A stretch of 64,000 nucleotides of DNA from Pratylenchus scribneri (Eukaryota > Nematoda > Chromadorea > Rhabditida > Pratylenchidae): positions 310,001 through 374,000 of the forward strand of contig JAQSEB010000181.1 of assembly GCA_030063045.1 (NCBI GenBank), written 5' to 3'. This document shows positions 1 through 12,685 of the stretch, one piece after another. A program made the position numbers and the translations under genes. Under the pieces are notes generated by a model. That model did not search any database. It saw only the letters and a program-made list of their open reading frames with translations, and was not told where the DNA came from. The number at the start of each line of letters is the position of its first letter. Positions within the stretch are counted from its first letter, which is position 1.

Positions 1-1385
1 TTAATTCTGAAAATAATTCTGATTTTTAATTCTGAAAATAATTCTGATTTTTAATTCTGAAAATAATTCTGATTTTTAATTCTGAAAATAATTCTGATTT
101 TTAATTCTGAAAATAATTCTGATTTTTAATTCTGAAAATAATTCTGATTTTTAATTCTGAAAATAATTCTGATTTTTAATTCTGAAAATAATTCTGATTT
201 TTAATTCTGAAAATAATTCTGATTTTTAATTCTGAAAATAATTCTGATTTTTAATTCTGAAAATAATTCTGATTTTTAATTCTGAAAATAATTCTGATTT
301 TTAATTCTGAAAATAATTCTTATTTATAATTCTGAAAATAATTCTGATTTTTAATTCTGAAAATAATTCTGATTTTTAATTCTGATTTTTAATTCTGATT
401 TTTAATTCTGAAAATAATTCTGATTTTTAATTCTGAAAATAATTGTGATTTTTAATTCTGAAAATAATTCTGATTTTTAATTCTGAAAATAATTCTGATT
501 TTTAATTCTGAAAATAATTCTGATTTTTAATTCTGAAAATAATTCTGATTTTTAATTCTGAAAATAATTCTGATTTTTAATTCTGAAAATAATTCTGATT
601 TTTAATTCTGAAAATAATTCTGATTTTTAATTCTGAAAATAATTCTGATTTTTAATTCTGAAAATAATTCTGATTTTTAATTCTGAAAATAATTCTGATT
701 TTTAATTCTGAAAATAATTCTGATTTTTAATTCTGAAAATAATTCTTATTTATAATTCTGAAAATAATTCTGATTTTTAATTCTGAAAATAATTCTGATT
801 TTTAATTCTGAAAATAATTCTGATTTTTAATTCTGAAAATAATTCTTATTTATAATTCTGAAAATAATTCTGATTTTTAATTCTGAAAATAATTCTGATT
901 TTTAATTCTGAAAATAATTCTGATTTTTAATTCTGAAAATAATTCTGATTTTTAATTCTGAAAATAATTCTGATTTTTAATTCTGAAAATAATTCTGATT
1001 TTTAATTCTGAAAATAATTCTGATTTTTAATTCTGAAAATAATTCTGATTTTTAATTCTGAAAATAATTCTGATTTTTAATTCTGAAAATAATTCTGATT
1101 TTTAATTCTGAAAATAATTCTGATTTTTAATTCTGAAAATAATTCTGATTTTTAATTCTGAAAATAATTCTGATTTTTAATTCTGAAAATATTTCTGATT
1201 TTTAATTTTGAAAATAATTCTGATTTTTAATTCTGAAAATAATTCTGATTTTTAATTCTGAAAATAATTCTGATTTTTAATTCTGAAAATAATTCTGATT
1301 TTTATTTCTGAAAATAATTCTGATTTTTAATTCTGAAAATAATTTTAATTTTTAATTCTGAAATTAATTCTGATTTTTAAATTCG
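1..1385. repeat. 25-bp AT-rich satellite array
   Basis: About 55 head-to-tail copies of a 25-bp unit (TTAATTCTGAAAATAATTCT plus GATTT). Copies are nearly identical, with scattered single changes and a few shortened units near 380-410. The array is already running at base 1, so its left end lies outside the window, and it decays after about 1340. No coding potential. Confidence 0.97.
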
Positions 1386-4300
1386 GAAAAATTATAAATA
1401 TTTGATTCGGATTTAGAAAAAAAAATTAAAAATATTTTGCAATATTTCTACATTATTAGTATGGATGATAATTATAGGGTCGAGTAAATCCATTGGGCAA
1501 AAAAAGAAATAATAAAATAGATGCGCCAATAGCCAAAAAATGCCGCTTCCCACTGACAGAGTGGCAATACTTAAAATGATGGATGGAGGTGGCGGCATAT
1601 TTTATAATGGAATATGCATAAATTGGGGAGAGGGAAAATAGATGAAAGACGAGGGGGGAAGCAAATGAGCGGAATAATTTTATACAGAATGTAAAATTAG
1701 GGAACTGAATAGTGTTTTAATATGATGGCATTTTGAGTTTGGCAGGAGAAAAATTTAGTAAATAAAAATATCAAATCTAATTGACTCTGGATAAAGCTCT
1801 ATTTATGTTAAATGTAAAATGTAAATGAATTTTATGTGAGGGTGGATAACAAATTATTCTATTTTTGGTTATTAATTGTGGGGTAATTTGATGTGAATAT
1901 TGAAGGTCAAAAATTACTAAAATTTTTATAAGCTAATAAAAAATGTTCAAAGTTATTTGAATTTAAAATTTTTTTACTACATTCATAAATTGATTTACTA
2001 AAAAGATAATTAAATACATAAATTATATAAAATTTAAAAAAAGAAATTAAATAACAATTTTTTTATATTATTCATTCATCAAACTAGAGAACAAAGATCT
2101 TTCATTTTATTTTACTTCGTTCATCAAGAATTTAAACTAGTTTTTCAAAACAATTTCGACAATTATAAATTTTCCTCAGAACATTATTTGTTGTAATAAA
2201 TTGGTCCGAATTTTACACAACAAAACACTATTTTAAGAGAATGCTGGCCTTAAAAAGGAAAGTAAAGATTGACCCTCGGGCAAAAATTAAATTATAGAAT
2301 AAAAATAAAACTACATTTTTGATGCGAATCAGTGAGGCTTAAATAATTCGCTTGTTGATTTTTAAAGGATTAAACCTTACAAAGTTTAATTTATTTTATT
2401 AATAGAAAAAATATTTAAAATTAATTTTATATTTTTTGGTTTTACTTATGTATTCCTTAGCAAAACGGCTCCTTTCTGCAAATGACAGAGGAAAATGAGT
2501 TTTAATGAAAATTAATTATAAGAATTGATAAAGTGAAATTGGGAAAAAATGCCAATTTCGTGACCATTTTTTGGGAAATCGCACTAATGATGTAAATGAT
2601 ATTGCGTGACAAATATATTTGTAAAAAATTATATTAAATTTTGAATATGATTTGGAGTTTTCTTAATAAATGAATAAAAAATCATGCATGTTGTTTTTAC
2701 TATTTTTCCCAAATTAATAAAAAAAATTATTTTTATCATGTTTAACTGGAGGCATGGTTTATTCAGAAAAGAATGCTCATTCTTAATTTTATTAAATTCA
2801 ATTTTAAAATAAAAGCGAAATATTTTTAAGTATAATATAATTGCATTATGGGGAAAATTAAGTTATTTTCAAAAATTTTTTCTATTAAAATTAAAAATAA
2901 ATTTTATAGTAGAAAAAATTTATTATAGTCTCCGAATTTCCCGAAATATTGCCAAAATGTTAGTCTAGTTGATTAAATATTTTTGTTCAGCGTTAAATCA
3001 TAATGAGGAAAAAATATTACAAGTGAAAATAAAAACAATTGTTGCCTTTTATTTTTTCTTGAACTTTTGACGGAAATTTGAGCCTTTCTTCCTACTTTAT
3101 TTTTTTTTGTTTTTCACCATTCCATTTCATATCCGTCAAATGTGAATAAATAAAATAAAAAGAAAAATATTTTTAAACAACAAAATTAAAATGGTTGCCA
3201 TTTTGTCCTCTGTCCTCTGAACAATTTTTGGAAAAAGAACTTATGATGAAAGTCTATTGCGACACATATATTAATACCTTAAAAACTCTGGAGTAATTTT
3301 TACTGTAAAATACGAATTTGATTTTATTGCCATTGGATATTTGGCCATTCTGGCAAGGGTAAGATCTAAGAGGGCAATGCCAACATTTGCCAAATATGTA
3401 TCCTATTCCTAATGGTAAATGTTGCCATTTGGCTTACATAAAATTGGCATAAATTGAATTGGATAAATGGAGTCTAACCATTCATGCTTGGAATTAAAAT
3501 TAACTTAGGATATTTTATATAATATTGAAAAAAATGTTGGCGGTTTATTTCTGGATTAAAAATAAATAATAATATTTATTGGAGACTTTGGTATATTTTT
3601 TCATTAATTCAAAAAATTACAATTTTTTTAAATTTTAAAAACAATATTAAATTGGCTACAATTTTTTGCACGCTTTTTTGAATGTAAATATTTGAACCAT
3701 TTTTGGACACATTTTTTCACGAAACATTTAGGCCATTCCATTTTATTTTCATGTCACTTCAATGACAACATTTTTTTGGCTCGCTGCATTTTTTTCCAGC
3801 AGGAAATACTTTTGGCCCAGCAATCCATTTTTTATATTTTGGCACAAATATTGAGGGGTGGGGCATTCCGTCAATTTATCGGATGCGGGAATAAAATAAA
3901 ATAGAAAGAGCAATGGCCGCAATCCATGTCCAAAAAATGATTGAGTGCATTTTTTGACTGCATTAAAATAGTGGTGGTAAAAAATGGATGGAATACATTT
4001 TTAAAAAGGTTGTAAGATAGAAAAAACACTGCTGAAAAAAGATTAAAAGCACAATTTTAGATTTTTAATTTTTTTATATCACATTTATAGATATTTGAAA
4101 GAATGGAACAAGGAAATTAAAAATAAATTTTCTGCATTTGTCCAAAATTACATAAATTAGTCTAATTTATTCGTACATATTTATTCTTTTAACAACTTAA
4201 GAAATAAGATACTTTGTTAAATATAAAAAGGATTATCTAAAAATGATGTGAATTAATCAGCGGACTAAATAATTTTTTAGAAGTTTCTTAATTGCCAAAA

Positions 4301-4440
4301 TTATTTTTTAATTCTATAAAATTTTTGTATATGCAAAATAAACCATTTATTTATGCATAGGTAAAATATATATAAAGTTTATTGTAAATTGAAAATATAT
4401 ATTTCAATAAAAATTAAATTATGTTGAAAATGTCAACAAG
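1386..4440. other. AT-rich intergenic DNA, no gene recognised
   Basis: About 3 kb of very AT-rich DNA. Open frames here are short, have no recognisable motif and no convincing splice context. I see no gene, RNA or clear element. Confidence 0.6.
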
Positions 4441-4446
4441 CTTCCA

Positions 4447-5550
4447 TCAATATTTTGCCTCGACAATGGCATTCAAAATTGGCTTCGATAATTCTGCATT
4501 ATTAGCAAATTCGTTCCATTTCTTCTCATCAGAATTCTTCACCTATAAGAGAAATTTTTTTCAATTGTTTAATTGGCTTCCCTTTTATTTTTAAAAAATA
4601 AAATATTTTTTAAATGGTCTCTTTATAGTAGAAACCAGTGCTGTGCCAGCTCCGGCTCCGGCTCCAGCTCCGGCTCCAGCTCCAGCTCCGGCTCCGGAGC
4701 CGGAGCTGGAGCTGGAGCTTAAATTTTTGGGGATCGGAGCTCGGAGCTGGAGCCGGAGCCAAAAATTAGAAGGGTCGGAGCTCGGAGCCGGAGCTGGAGC
4801 CAAAAATTAGAAGGGTCGGAGCTCGGAGCTGGAGCCGGAGCCAAAAATTAGAAGGGTCGGAGCTCGGAGCCGGAGCTGGAGCTAGGGATTTTTGGCCGGT
4901 TTGTGGCTCCGACCACTTTTCCTTTTTGCCTATCATCTTTTCAGTCATCATTGGCATTTGCTATTTATAAAACATTTATTCGCATATAAAAGCATTTAAA
5001 ACTTAAAGTTAAAATGTAATTTAAAATTTTTGTGTGAAAAAAATTCGATTTTTTTTTGAATCCGGAGCCGGAGCCAGATTTTGAAAAATTTTTAGTACAA
5101 GGGCTGGAGCTTAAATTTTTTGGGGTCGGAGCTCGGAGCTGGAGCCGGAGCTATAAAATCCCAAAGGCACAGCACTGGTAGAAACCTATTACTTACAATT
5201 AAAATTAATTGAATTTTTTGTTAACATTTTGATTTTCTATATATAAAATTTTTAAATTTTATTCAAAATTTTATAAATTTTTTTAAAAATTTTTGAAAAA
5301 TTAAAAAAATTGTTGAAATTAAGCTTTTTGGGACCAATTAAATTTAAACACAGTCATAAATATAATTTTTTATTTTGTCAAGTATTTTTGAACACCCAAA
5401 ATATGTTTTATTTCACACCTCCTTTGCATGCATCTTGATATATTCGATGGCATAGGTCTTAAGATTTTCAACTGAATGTTTATCGGCCAATATCAATAAT
5501 TCGCAGACATTTTCATTCCCAATTGAATTGGGATATCCTCTGGCAATTGC
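4447..5550 (-). CDS. BTB/POZ (SPOP/MATH-BTB-like) gene, 3'-terminal two exons
   Basis: Two minus-strand exons join in phase. Exon 5550-5419 (44 codons, acceptor CTACAG, donor GTGTGA) contains CELLILADKHSVENLK, which matches the helical end of BTB domains (ELL.LADKY.V..LK). Exon 4542-4447 (31 codons plus TGA) follows after a TATAG acceptor and ends in ELSKPILNAIVEAKY, like the short C-terminal helix of SPOP/BATH proteins. In that family these proteins are substrate adaptors for Cul3 ubiquitin ligases. The 5' exons (rest of the BTB domain, any MATH domain) could not be found upstream, so the gene is partial or broken. The 876-bp intron carries a hAT MITE. Family assignment rests on short motifs. 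Confidence 0.5.
4636..5177. mobile_element. hAT-like MITE, CAGTGCTGTGCC termini
   Basis: Ends are the inverted repeat CAGTGCTGTGCC...GGCACAGCACTG. It is flanked by a perfect 8-bp direct repeat GTAGAAAC (4628-4635 and 5178-5185), the target duplication expected of hAT. The interior is GC-rich repetition of GGAGCCGGAGCTCGGAGCT-like units. No transposase. It lies in the last intron of the BTB-like gene. Confidence 0.9.
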
Positions 5551-5580
5551 CTGTAGAACTTTGGTGAGTAATTTGTGATG

Positions 5581-5634
5581 TTAACATTTGAATAGCAGTT
5601 TCCATCCATCTGATTTCATCACCTCAAAATTGCC
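5581..5634 (-). pseudogene. second BTB-type C-terminal fragment
   Basis: The minus strand reads GNFEVMKSDGWKLLFKC then TAA (5583-5581). The NFEVMKSDGWK..F pattern resembles the C-terminal tail of MATH/BTB proteins. It ends just upstream of the BTB exon at 5550, so it is either the last exon of a neighbouring tandem copy or a relic. The frame stays open further upstream but no good acceptor is evident. Confidence 0.35.
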
Positions 5635-5699
5635 AAAAATATCATTTAAATTATTATAATGACTATTATTACAAAAGTTTTTAGTCTTCATAGTTTTTC

Positions 5700-7640
5700 T
5701 ATTGATTTTTTAAAGAAATTACTTTTTCTAAAATATTTTTTGAATAATTTCTTTTGAATAAAAGATAATTTATTTTAAATTTTTATCAACTGAAAAATTT
5801 TATTAAAAAATTAGAAATTTTTTGAATTAAAAATTTTTATATTTTACATTATCGGCTAAATGTAAGAGTTTTTTCCAACTTAAAAATAAGGACCAAGAAT
5901 TTTTTGAAAAACCTAATTATTATTTTATATGGGAATTTCTTTAAAAAATTTTTCGAATAAAGGAAGAATTGTGAAATCAAATACATAAAAAGATGTGGCA
6001 ATTTTACATAATAAGAATATAAAAACATATTTGACCTTTAGGAAAATGGAAGTTGGTTACATTTAATTAATTTCATTTTTATTTTTTTTTTTACTTTTCT
6101 CGATAGTATCTGAACCGTATCATTTTGGTACGGATTAATCCTTAATTGGATTTTTATACAAATTCGATAATCCATTCCGGCCTATGATTTTCCCATCAAG
6201 GAATCAGTTGCGGAATTTTTCATTTTGCCGTTCCCTAATTAATATATCCAAAAAATTGGCTGGGCAATTTTAAGTTTTATTCTTTGCCTTGTCACTAGCT
6301 TACACTAAATTTTATTCCAAGTCAAAAATAACTTTTTATGGCCATTTATAGCTTCACTAAAAACTGAGCATGATTGGCGAATACATAGCCATAAATATTG
6401 CAATCATTCAGCACATCCATTCAGAAATATGAAATGGTTGAATAAACATCCGTCGGTGAAAAATGGCAAATGCAAATGCACAGATTCTGAAGAAGATAAA
6501 AAAAAAGAAAAAAAATTGCATTTGTATAGAAATGAATTTTAAACAATTGGGAATGATTCTATTTACAAATTTTTTTTTAAATAATAACAATTCAAAAAGT
6601 GTTATAAATTTTTTCAAGAAAAGATTTCACAAATGAATATAAAATAATATTTTTTCAAATTATATTTTGGCATTATTATGTCAGCAATCAATTTAATATT
6701 ATTAAAATACTTTTATTAAAAAAGCTTCTAAAAATAAAATAAAAAATATTCTTATTTAAATTAGAATTAATAAATTTTAAATCTAAAATTAACGGCTTAT
6801 TCTCTATTTTCTTCTAAATAATAATAAATAGCAGAATAACTTAATAATTAATTCAAAAATAATTAGGAAAATAATATTTAAATAAATTTTCAAATCATTT
6901 ATTCATCAGAATTAGAAAAGCAAAAATTAAACATGAATTAAAAAAATGAATGTTTTTATTTGTATTTTAATTTCCTTCGTTTGTCCAATGGCTTTGGCCA
7001 ATCCCTTCTTATAAACTTCCTTAATTGTCCATTCCCTTTAAAATGGAATTTATTAATTTGAATAAAATTATTAAAAAAAATTTTTGTTTTCGGTGAATTT
7101 ATTTTTTTTGCTATTGGGGATAATTAATAAACCTTTGTAAATTTTTAGGAATTTCGAATATTTAAAATTTATATTTAAATTTTTTATTAATTTGAATAAA
7201 ATTATTAAAATTTTTTAGTTTTCAGTGAATTTATTTTTTTTGTTTTTGGGGATAATAAACTTTTGTAAATTTTTAGGAATTTCGAATATATTTAAAAATT
7301 TTATTTAAATTATTTATGGTATTTGAAGAATTAAAATAAATTTTTGCATCCCTAAAAATTTTCATAGTGCTCTAACATTTTATAAAGATCAAGACATTTT
7401 TATTTATATTGGCAATTTTATTGGGTCATAATTCAGCAGCCAAAAAATCAATTTAACTGATATAAAATACATTTAATAGTCCATACTCCATAATGTGGCC
7501 AATTTTATTTGGATAGAATAAAGAAAGCAGAGAGTGAAAGAGATGCTGCCTATTTTCAATGTGGCCTATTCCCTCCACTCATTTGCTTCCCATCAATTTA
7601 TTTCCCCTTTGATTTTCTCTTTCTATATAATCGGCCAAAA
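5700..7640. other. AT-rich stretch without a clear gene
   Basis: No gene can be supported. The minus strand near 7045-6975 reads EWTIKEVYKKGLAKAIGQ, which vaguely recalls the W...L...G..r.IG segment of aldo-keto reductases, but it lacks a donor site and partner exons. A ~90-bp AT segment is repeated near 7050-7180 and 7180-7290. Confidence 0.4.
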
Positions 7641-7647
7641 TTTTGCC

Positions 7648-8007
7648 CTACTTCATGTTCGATCGTTTGGTGGGTGTGCCCTTTCCCTTATCGCGAAAGG
7701 GAATGGCTGAGGAATGCGCTGCACGGGTGGCCCAGAGTTGTGTCAGTGTCCGTTTCCCTGCTCTGTTGACAAAGACAATTGGGGTGGGCACCCAATGGGT
7801 AAAATGTCCGGGATGAAGTGAACGGACGGGGTATTTGCGAAAGTTGAGCCCATACCTCTGGGTTCTTCTAAAAGCAAATTGATCGCAGTGTTGAAAAGGC
7901 GAACCCCACAATCGGCAACTTGGAGTTAACACCAACCTAGGAAAAAAGTGCTTTGCATTCCAATGAAGCGGACGATCGAACCAATTTTTTAATTTATTAA
8001 AACCCAT
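7648..8007 (-). CDS. uncharacterised basic protein, 119 aa, single exon
   Basis: The minus strand has an ATG at 8007 and a TAG just after codon 119. This 360-bp segment is clearly more GC-rich than its surroundings and its codons look like coding DNA. The product is strongly basic, rich in Arg, His, Lys and aromatics, and ends in a Lys/Arg-rich tail (FRDKGKGTPTKRSNMK). No signal peptide or membrane segment is evident. A basic, short, Arg-rich protein could be mitochondrial (for example ribosomal), but I do not recognise the family. The plus strand is also open over part of this stretch (7509-7769) with a less plausible product. Confidence 0.5.
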   Translation of the reverse strand: MGFNKLKNWFDRPLHWNAKHFFPRLVLTPSCRLWGSPFQHCDQFAFRRTQRYGLNFRKYPVRSLHPGHFTHWVPTPIVFVNRAGKRTLTQLWATRAAHSSAIPFRDKGKGTPTKRSNMK

Positions 8008-8009
8008 TT

Positions 8010-9290
8010 AAGTTAAATGAAAGGAATATTTGTTATTCTCCAACGCCTCTTTTGTCCTAAATTAATTCCACTTTCTTCTGTCAATTCTAAGCTAAAGAGA
8101 AATAAAATATTCTTCTCATTTTTATTGTGGATTTATGTTCTCTTAAATTTTTGACACTTATATGTGGGAAAGACCACGCTGCACAAGAAAATTAGAATGA
8201 GAGATTTTTAAAGAAAACAAATGAATTGTTCACGCATATCTAGGATTATTCAATTATTAGTTTAATCAAATTCAATTAATTTAAAGCCAAAACCATGTAA
8301 AACAAAATAAATGAAAATTAATGGCATGTTAAATTTTTGGAACTATAAAATTTTGATAAAGTTATGGCTTTAAATGCAAAACATATAACGATTTTAGCAC
8401 CTTATTATTCAATTTATTGACCATAACTTTATCAAAATTTCATATTTCAAAAAGTTTTATATATCTTTGGTTAGTCATGGATTATGTGAATGATTCGCCA
8501 AAATTAATGATGAAAGGAGAAGATTAGAAAGACTCCAACAATTATTTAATAATGACTCATTTTAAAATACCTTCCAAATTCATATGTCCTCCAGTTTTCT
8601 GCTGTGATAAACTACAGCTATATCTGCCTGAAAATAAATATAAATAATCATTTAAAGAACTTATTATTATATTATTAAAGAATAAGGAGAAATATTTTCT
8701 TGATTGATAGACTTTTGTTAAAGGCATGAACAAATGGCAAAATTAAATGAGCTCAAATTTTTAGTTAATTATTTTATTATTTAAAATTATGGATGAATAT
8801 TTGAGCTATTGAATAAATCAAATATTGGCTAATTGATTTTTAAATTTATTAAATAATTTTTACTAAAAAATCCATTTTTATGAACACAAAAGATGGCCAT
8901 ATCAATTTTTTAAAAATTTCTATGCCAAAATTTCTTGTGAAAAAAATCAATTTTTTGTAGTCATAAAAATTTGGTCATAGCCATAAATCTCTTATTAATT
9001 TCTTTGTCATCATCAACATATTCCTAAATCTCAACATTTTATTATGGTTTCTAGCTTATCTATCACACAAAAATTTGACATTTGTAAATTATTTTATCCA
9101 TTATTTTCAATATATTTTTTATTTTTAATTGGAACGGAATTGCTCAAAAATTTATTGAAATTTTCATTAAAAGCAGATAGATGATAGAAATAATAAATTT
9201 TTAATTTTAAATTTATCAAAAAAATTATTGAATGTCTTTTAATTTTTCCAATTTATTAATTTTCGATCATCACTTTTGTTCTTTCTCGGC
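8010..9290. other. AT-rich intergenic DNA with a small fold-back
   Basis: It holds an inverted pair ATTTTGATAAAGTTATGG (about 8352) / CCATAACTTTATCAAAAT (about 8420), consistent with a MITE remnant. A minus-strand exon-like segment with good splice borders lies at about 8570-8622 but cannot be attached to a gene. Otherwise nothing recognised. Confidence 0.5.
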
Positions 9291-9291
9291 T

Positions 9292-10236
9292 TTAGGCTTG
9301 CACATTGTCCTTCTCATCGTAGGGCACTCCCTTGTCCAATTTCTTCCAAAGGTCATCGGCTTTGGTGTTTGGCCAGGGTGGCACTATGCCATTTACACGC
9401 CACAAATCGCGATCAGCCTCGAGAATGCTGATCTGAATTTTACAATAAAATACTTTTGAAATTTTATATTTTTTTATTAGAAATTTGGGGCCAATCGCTT
9501 TTCAGCAATTATTGGATGAATTTAAATAACTTGCAGTGCATTTTTATATCCCATAGGTGCTATTTTCCTAATTGTTTATGGCATCTTTTTAAAGAAAAAA
9601 AATTACCATGTATGGCTAAAAATACCAAAAAAATTGTTCAACAAAATTATTGATTCTAGTTCTGGGGGGAGGAGGGTAATTTTAGGCTCTGTATATCTTT
9701 TTTTTTGAGTCAATTGTTGAAAAATGAAGTGGACCTTTGGGTCAACAGAAATTATGGTTAGAATAGAATCGTTAGTGGTAATTCTTGGTAGAGGATATCA
9801 TCTCAGCTCAGATAACCTCTAATGACTCGAACCCTAGGGGGAGAGGGGATTCAATTCATTCATTAAAGGTAGGTTTAATCCAAAAATTTTGCCATTGATT
9901 TGCTAAAAGCATAGCCGAAATTATGCTTACCTCCCAATCGTAGCCTTTTTCCTTGATGAACGGTGCCAACGCTTTTTCGTATTTTTCGAAAAATTCATTC
10001 ACTGCATGCGGTTTCTCCAATTGACGGGCACCGTGCGTGAGTTCAAGGCGGATGAACTTTTTGTTGAATTTTCCACCAAGCAGAAATGAGTCATCGTCCA
10101 ATTGGATAAAACGCACATTCACGTAGAATCGGGGCAGCCCATAGGTCTGGTACAAGTCGGTGATCCGCTTGGCCAATTCTCGCTTCTCCTCAGCGGTGAA
10201 TGCACCCTTGGCGTGGTAGATTTGATGGTCAGGCAT
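9292..10236 (-). CDS. tautomerase A, cis-CaaD-like tautomerase superfamily
   Basis: Two exons: 10236-9931 (102 codons, donor GTAAGC) and 9432-9292 (46 codons plus TAA, acceptor TTCAG). They join in phase to a 148-aa protein. It begins Met-Pro; in the tautomerase superfamily the initiator Met is removed and Pro-1 is the catalytic base. The rest (YGLPRFYVNVRF, FIRLELTHGAR, WRVNGIVPPWP) fits the fused two-repeat architecture of cis-3-chloroacrylic acid dehalogenase-like proteins common in fungi and bacteria. It has no signal peptide, so it should be cytosolic. The substrate cannot be told from sequence. Paralogues B and C have identical exon lengths (306 and 141 bp). Upstream lie a conserved box and TATAAAAG, and an inverted copy of the SDR-type promoter region without an SDR gene. 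Confidence 0.85.
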
Positions 10237-10863
10237 TTTAGGGATTTAGGAAAATTAGTTTTTGTTTTGGAAAATATCTGAATAAATTAGCCATTTTAAA
10301 ATTCAAAAATTTATTTTTAAGAGCTAAACACGAATTTGACTTTATATTTATTATATATTTGGCAAATATTTGTAAATGGGACAATGCAATATTTGCTAAA
10401 TGTGTGTGACCTATCCGCTATCCCCTAATGTATTTAAATGTTGGAAATGGGCTTAGAAATATTGGCATAAATTGTATTGGAAAAAATGGCTGGCTAAATT
10501 GATGCATTTTAATTATTTAAGAAAAATGCCTTACAGCAAGCATTAAATTTGAAAGTTTAAATTCCTTAAAATTGAAAAAAAATTCATGCCCAAAATTTAA
10601 GAATGGTTAAAATTTTGAATATGAATCCACGAAATTGGCTAAAAAATTTTTTAAAATAAAAAATTTTTGAAAAGGGGAAATTAAAAAAAATATTTATGAA
10701 ATATTTTTAAAGATTTTGATTTTAGGGCAAAACCATTTTTAATTTAAAATGCAATATTATTAATATTATTAGTAAAAAAAATATAAAAGTTTATTGAAGG
10801 GAATTTTTTATTGATAGAAAATAATGAATATCAGTTGTTGATTTACATTTATGCGATATATTT

Positions 10864-10911
10864 CTTTTATAATAACTCCTGAGTCCCAAAAATTTGTAGT
10901 TTATTAAGCAC
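10864..10911 (-). promoter_or_regulatory. core promoter of tautomerase A: 19-bp box plus TATA
   Basis: On the minus strand GTGCTTAATAAACTACAAA (10911-10893) is followed 21 bp later by TATAAAAG (10871-10864). The same pair occurs upstream of B and C. The TATA lies about 630 bp before the ATG, so a 5'-UTR intron or trans-splicing is likely. Confidence 0.65.
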
Positions 10912-12265
10912 ATTGAATTCAATAAGTAATAAACAAACAAAGGCATTAAATCACAATTCATATTAATAATATGTAATCCTCTCGCACATGTTTTTTTGTG
11001 TCATAACTTTTTTATATTTTCGTCAATTTTAATTTTAATAAGATATTTCATATAAAGGAAATAAAATATCGATAAAATTATTGTATTGGTTAATCAAATT
11101 GATAAGTTTTGCCAAAAAAGTTGGAAATAAAATGGTTGAATATTTAATTAGAAAATATTATATAATTTTAATTTATATTTTTTAATAATTCTTTTTTACC
11201 AATATGAAAATAATTAATTCGTCATTTTCTCCTTTTTAATTTATTATTTGGGAAAATTTAAAAAAGCTATGGCCCAAAACATTTGAGATCTTAAAGTGAT
11301 TTTGTGATCAAAGCAAACTTGTGGCCAGTCTCATCAGCCAGATTATTTCGGACACAAAGAAAAGTCGCAAACAACAAGAAGGGGGAGGTGATAAAATCGA
11401 GAAAAAAATTGGCGCTTTTTAAAATGAGATATAGATGATCATTAAAAATTTGCCAAAATATTCAATATGACCAAAATAAAACATTGAGTTTTTTATATCA
11501 ATTGTGAGTTGTGACTTGTGCGTTGATCTTGAATTGTGTCGAGTCGAACGCACCATCATACTTATTTTATTATTATTTTCTTCCTGCTAGGATCATAGGC
11601 AGACACTTTCAATTACAATTTCAACCACCACAGGGACCACAGATTCGCCTTTCACTCTCAAAGTCACAAATCACAATACAAACAAAAAATCTCAAAAAAA
11701 GAAAGCGGCCGGCAATAAATCCGGATAAAAAAGGGCGAGAAAACGGAGAAATATGATAGAATAATAGTGAATAAAAGTACTATTTTGTGGAAAACAAGTG
11801 TGATGAATTGATTGACGAACGAATTAGTGAATTTGATTAAAATAAATCGAGCATTTTTCGCGTTTTTTGGCCATAAATTTCTGTGGCCCATTATGTTTTT
11901 AGATAAATCATTTTTAATTTCAAAATGTTCCATAGAAATAGATTTATCCAATATTATGAATGTTATAATAAATCAATTTTTTCAACATCCGTTCTGCTGA
12001 TGAAATAAACATCATCAAATCAATTCACATAGTTTCCAATTATATTTACGTTAATTTTTTTATCATTTAAAAATTTCCAATTAAATTTATGGAGTGTGAT
12101 TTTGTTAGGTAAATAATTCCCTATTTTTTATGAATTGTTTTTATAAAATAGAAAAAAGATGATATATTTTTTTTTATTAATCTTTCTTTGTAAAAATGCA
12201 CAAATTTTACGGGGAAAAATCAATTCTGTTATATTGAGATTGGAAAATCGGCGGGAATGAGGGTT
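10912..12265 (-). promoter_or_regulatory. upstream region of tautomerase A, homologous to SDR and tautomerase promoter regions
   Basis: Read on the minus strand, 12265-11400 aligns with the plus-strand region upstream of SDR1 (about 15110-16840, skipping the hAT there). Shared segments include TTTTTCCC(C)GTAAAATTTGTGCA, GGCCAC(A/G)GAAATT.ATGGCC and TTGTGATTTGTGACTTTGA. From about 11395 down, the minus strand matches the tautomerase B upstream region: GTTTGCGACTTTTCTTTGTG, TCCGAAA, then a fold-back ending in TTTTGGGCCATA. So the complete intergenic region of a divergent SDR/tautomerase pair is present, but the SDR is not. Confidence 0.75.
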
Positions 12266-12267
12266 GA

Positions 12268-12516
12268 GGACAGTGTTGTCCAAATGTCAAATTTCTCGTC
12301 ATTCGTCTCGTCTTTCGTCTTTTTTAAGAAAATTAAGTAAAAAAGGAATTCGTTTCAAAAAATATACCAAATTTTTGATTGAAACTAGCAAAGGGTCCCC
12401 CCTTAGCCTTTTTCGAATTTTTTTCGAAACTCGACGCTTTTCGAAATCGAATCGAAGCTAAAACATCGAAATTTCGACGATCGAAATCGAAAATCGAAAT
12501 TTCGACCCCATCCCTG
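12268..12516. mobile_element. possible degenerate hAT-like element
   Basis: It starts CAGTGTTGTCC and ends GACCCCATCCCTG, and the interior is rich in CGAAATTTCGA motifs of a type common in hAT MITEs. The two ends do not pair well and the flanks show no 8-bp duplication, so this may be a chimera or a truncated copy. It sits where homology to the SDR-proximal promoter stops. Confidence 0.35.
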
Positions 12517-12685
12517 CCTTCCATCATATCATCCGAATAGAATTGCATAAAGTGATGGATGAAAAAAACGAATTTGTAAGAAATCATTCATTTATTTAAA
12601 AAAACCATTAAATTGAAATAAAATTGTTGATTATATTGATCATTTTTTCAATCCATTCCATTTCCATATCAATTTTCCTCCTCAT

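Noticed and set aside
4591..4957. Ala/Pro-rich minus-strand frames
   Set aside because: Produced by GGAGCCGGAGCT-type repeats inside the hAT MITE at 4636-5177.
6959..7050. Aldo-keto reductase-like fragment (minus strand, KEVYKKGLAKAIGQ)
   Set aside because: Too short, no donor site, no partner exons and no catalytic motif.
12268..12516. Confident hAT call
   Set aside because: The two ends do not form a good inverted repeat and the 8-bp flanks do not match; kept only as a low-confidence element.
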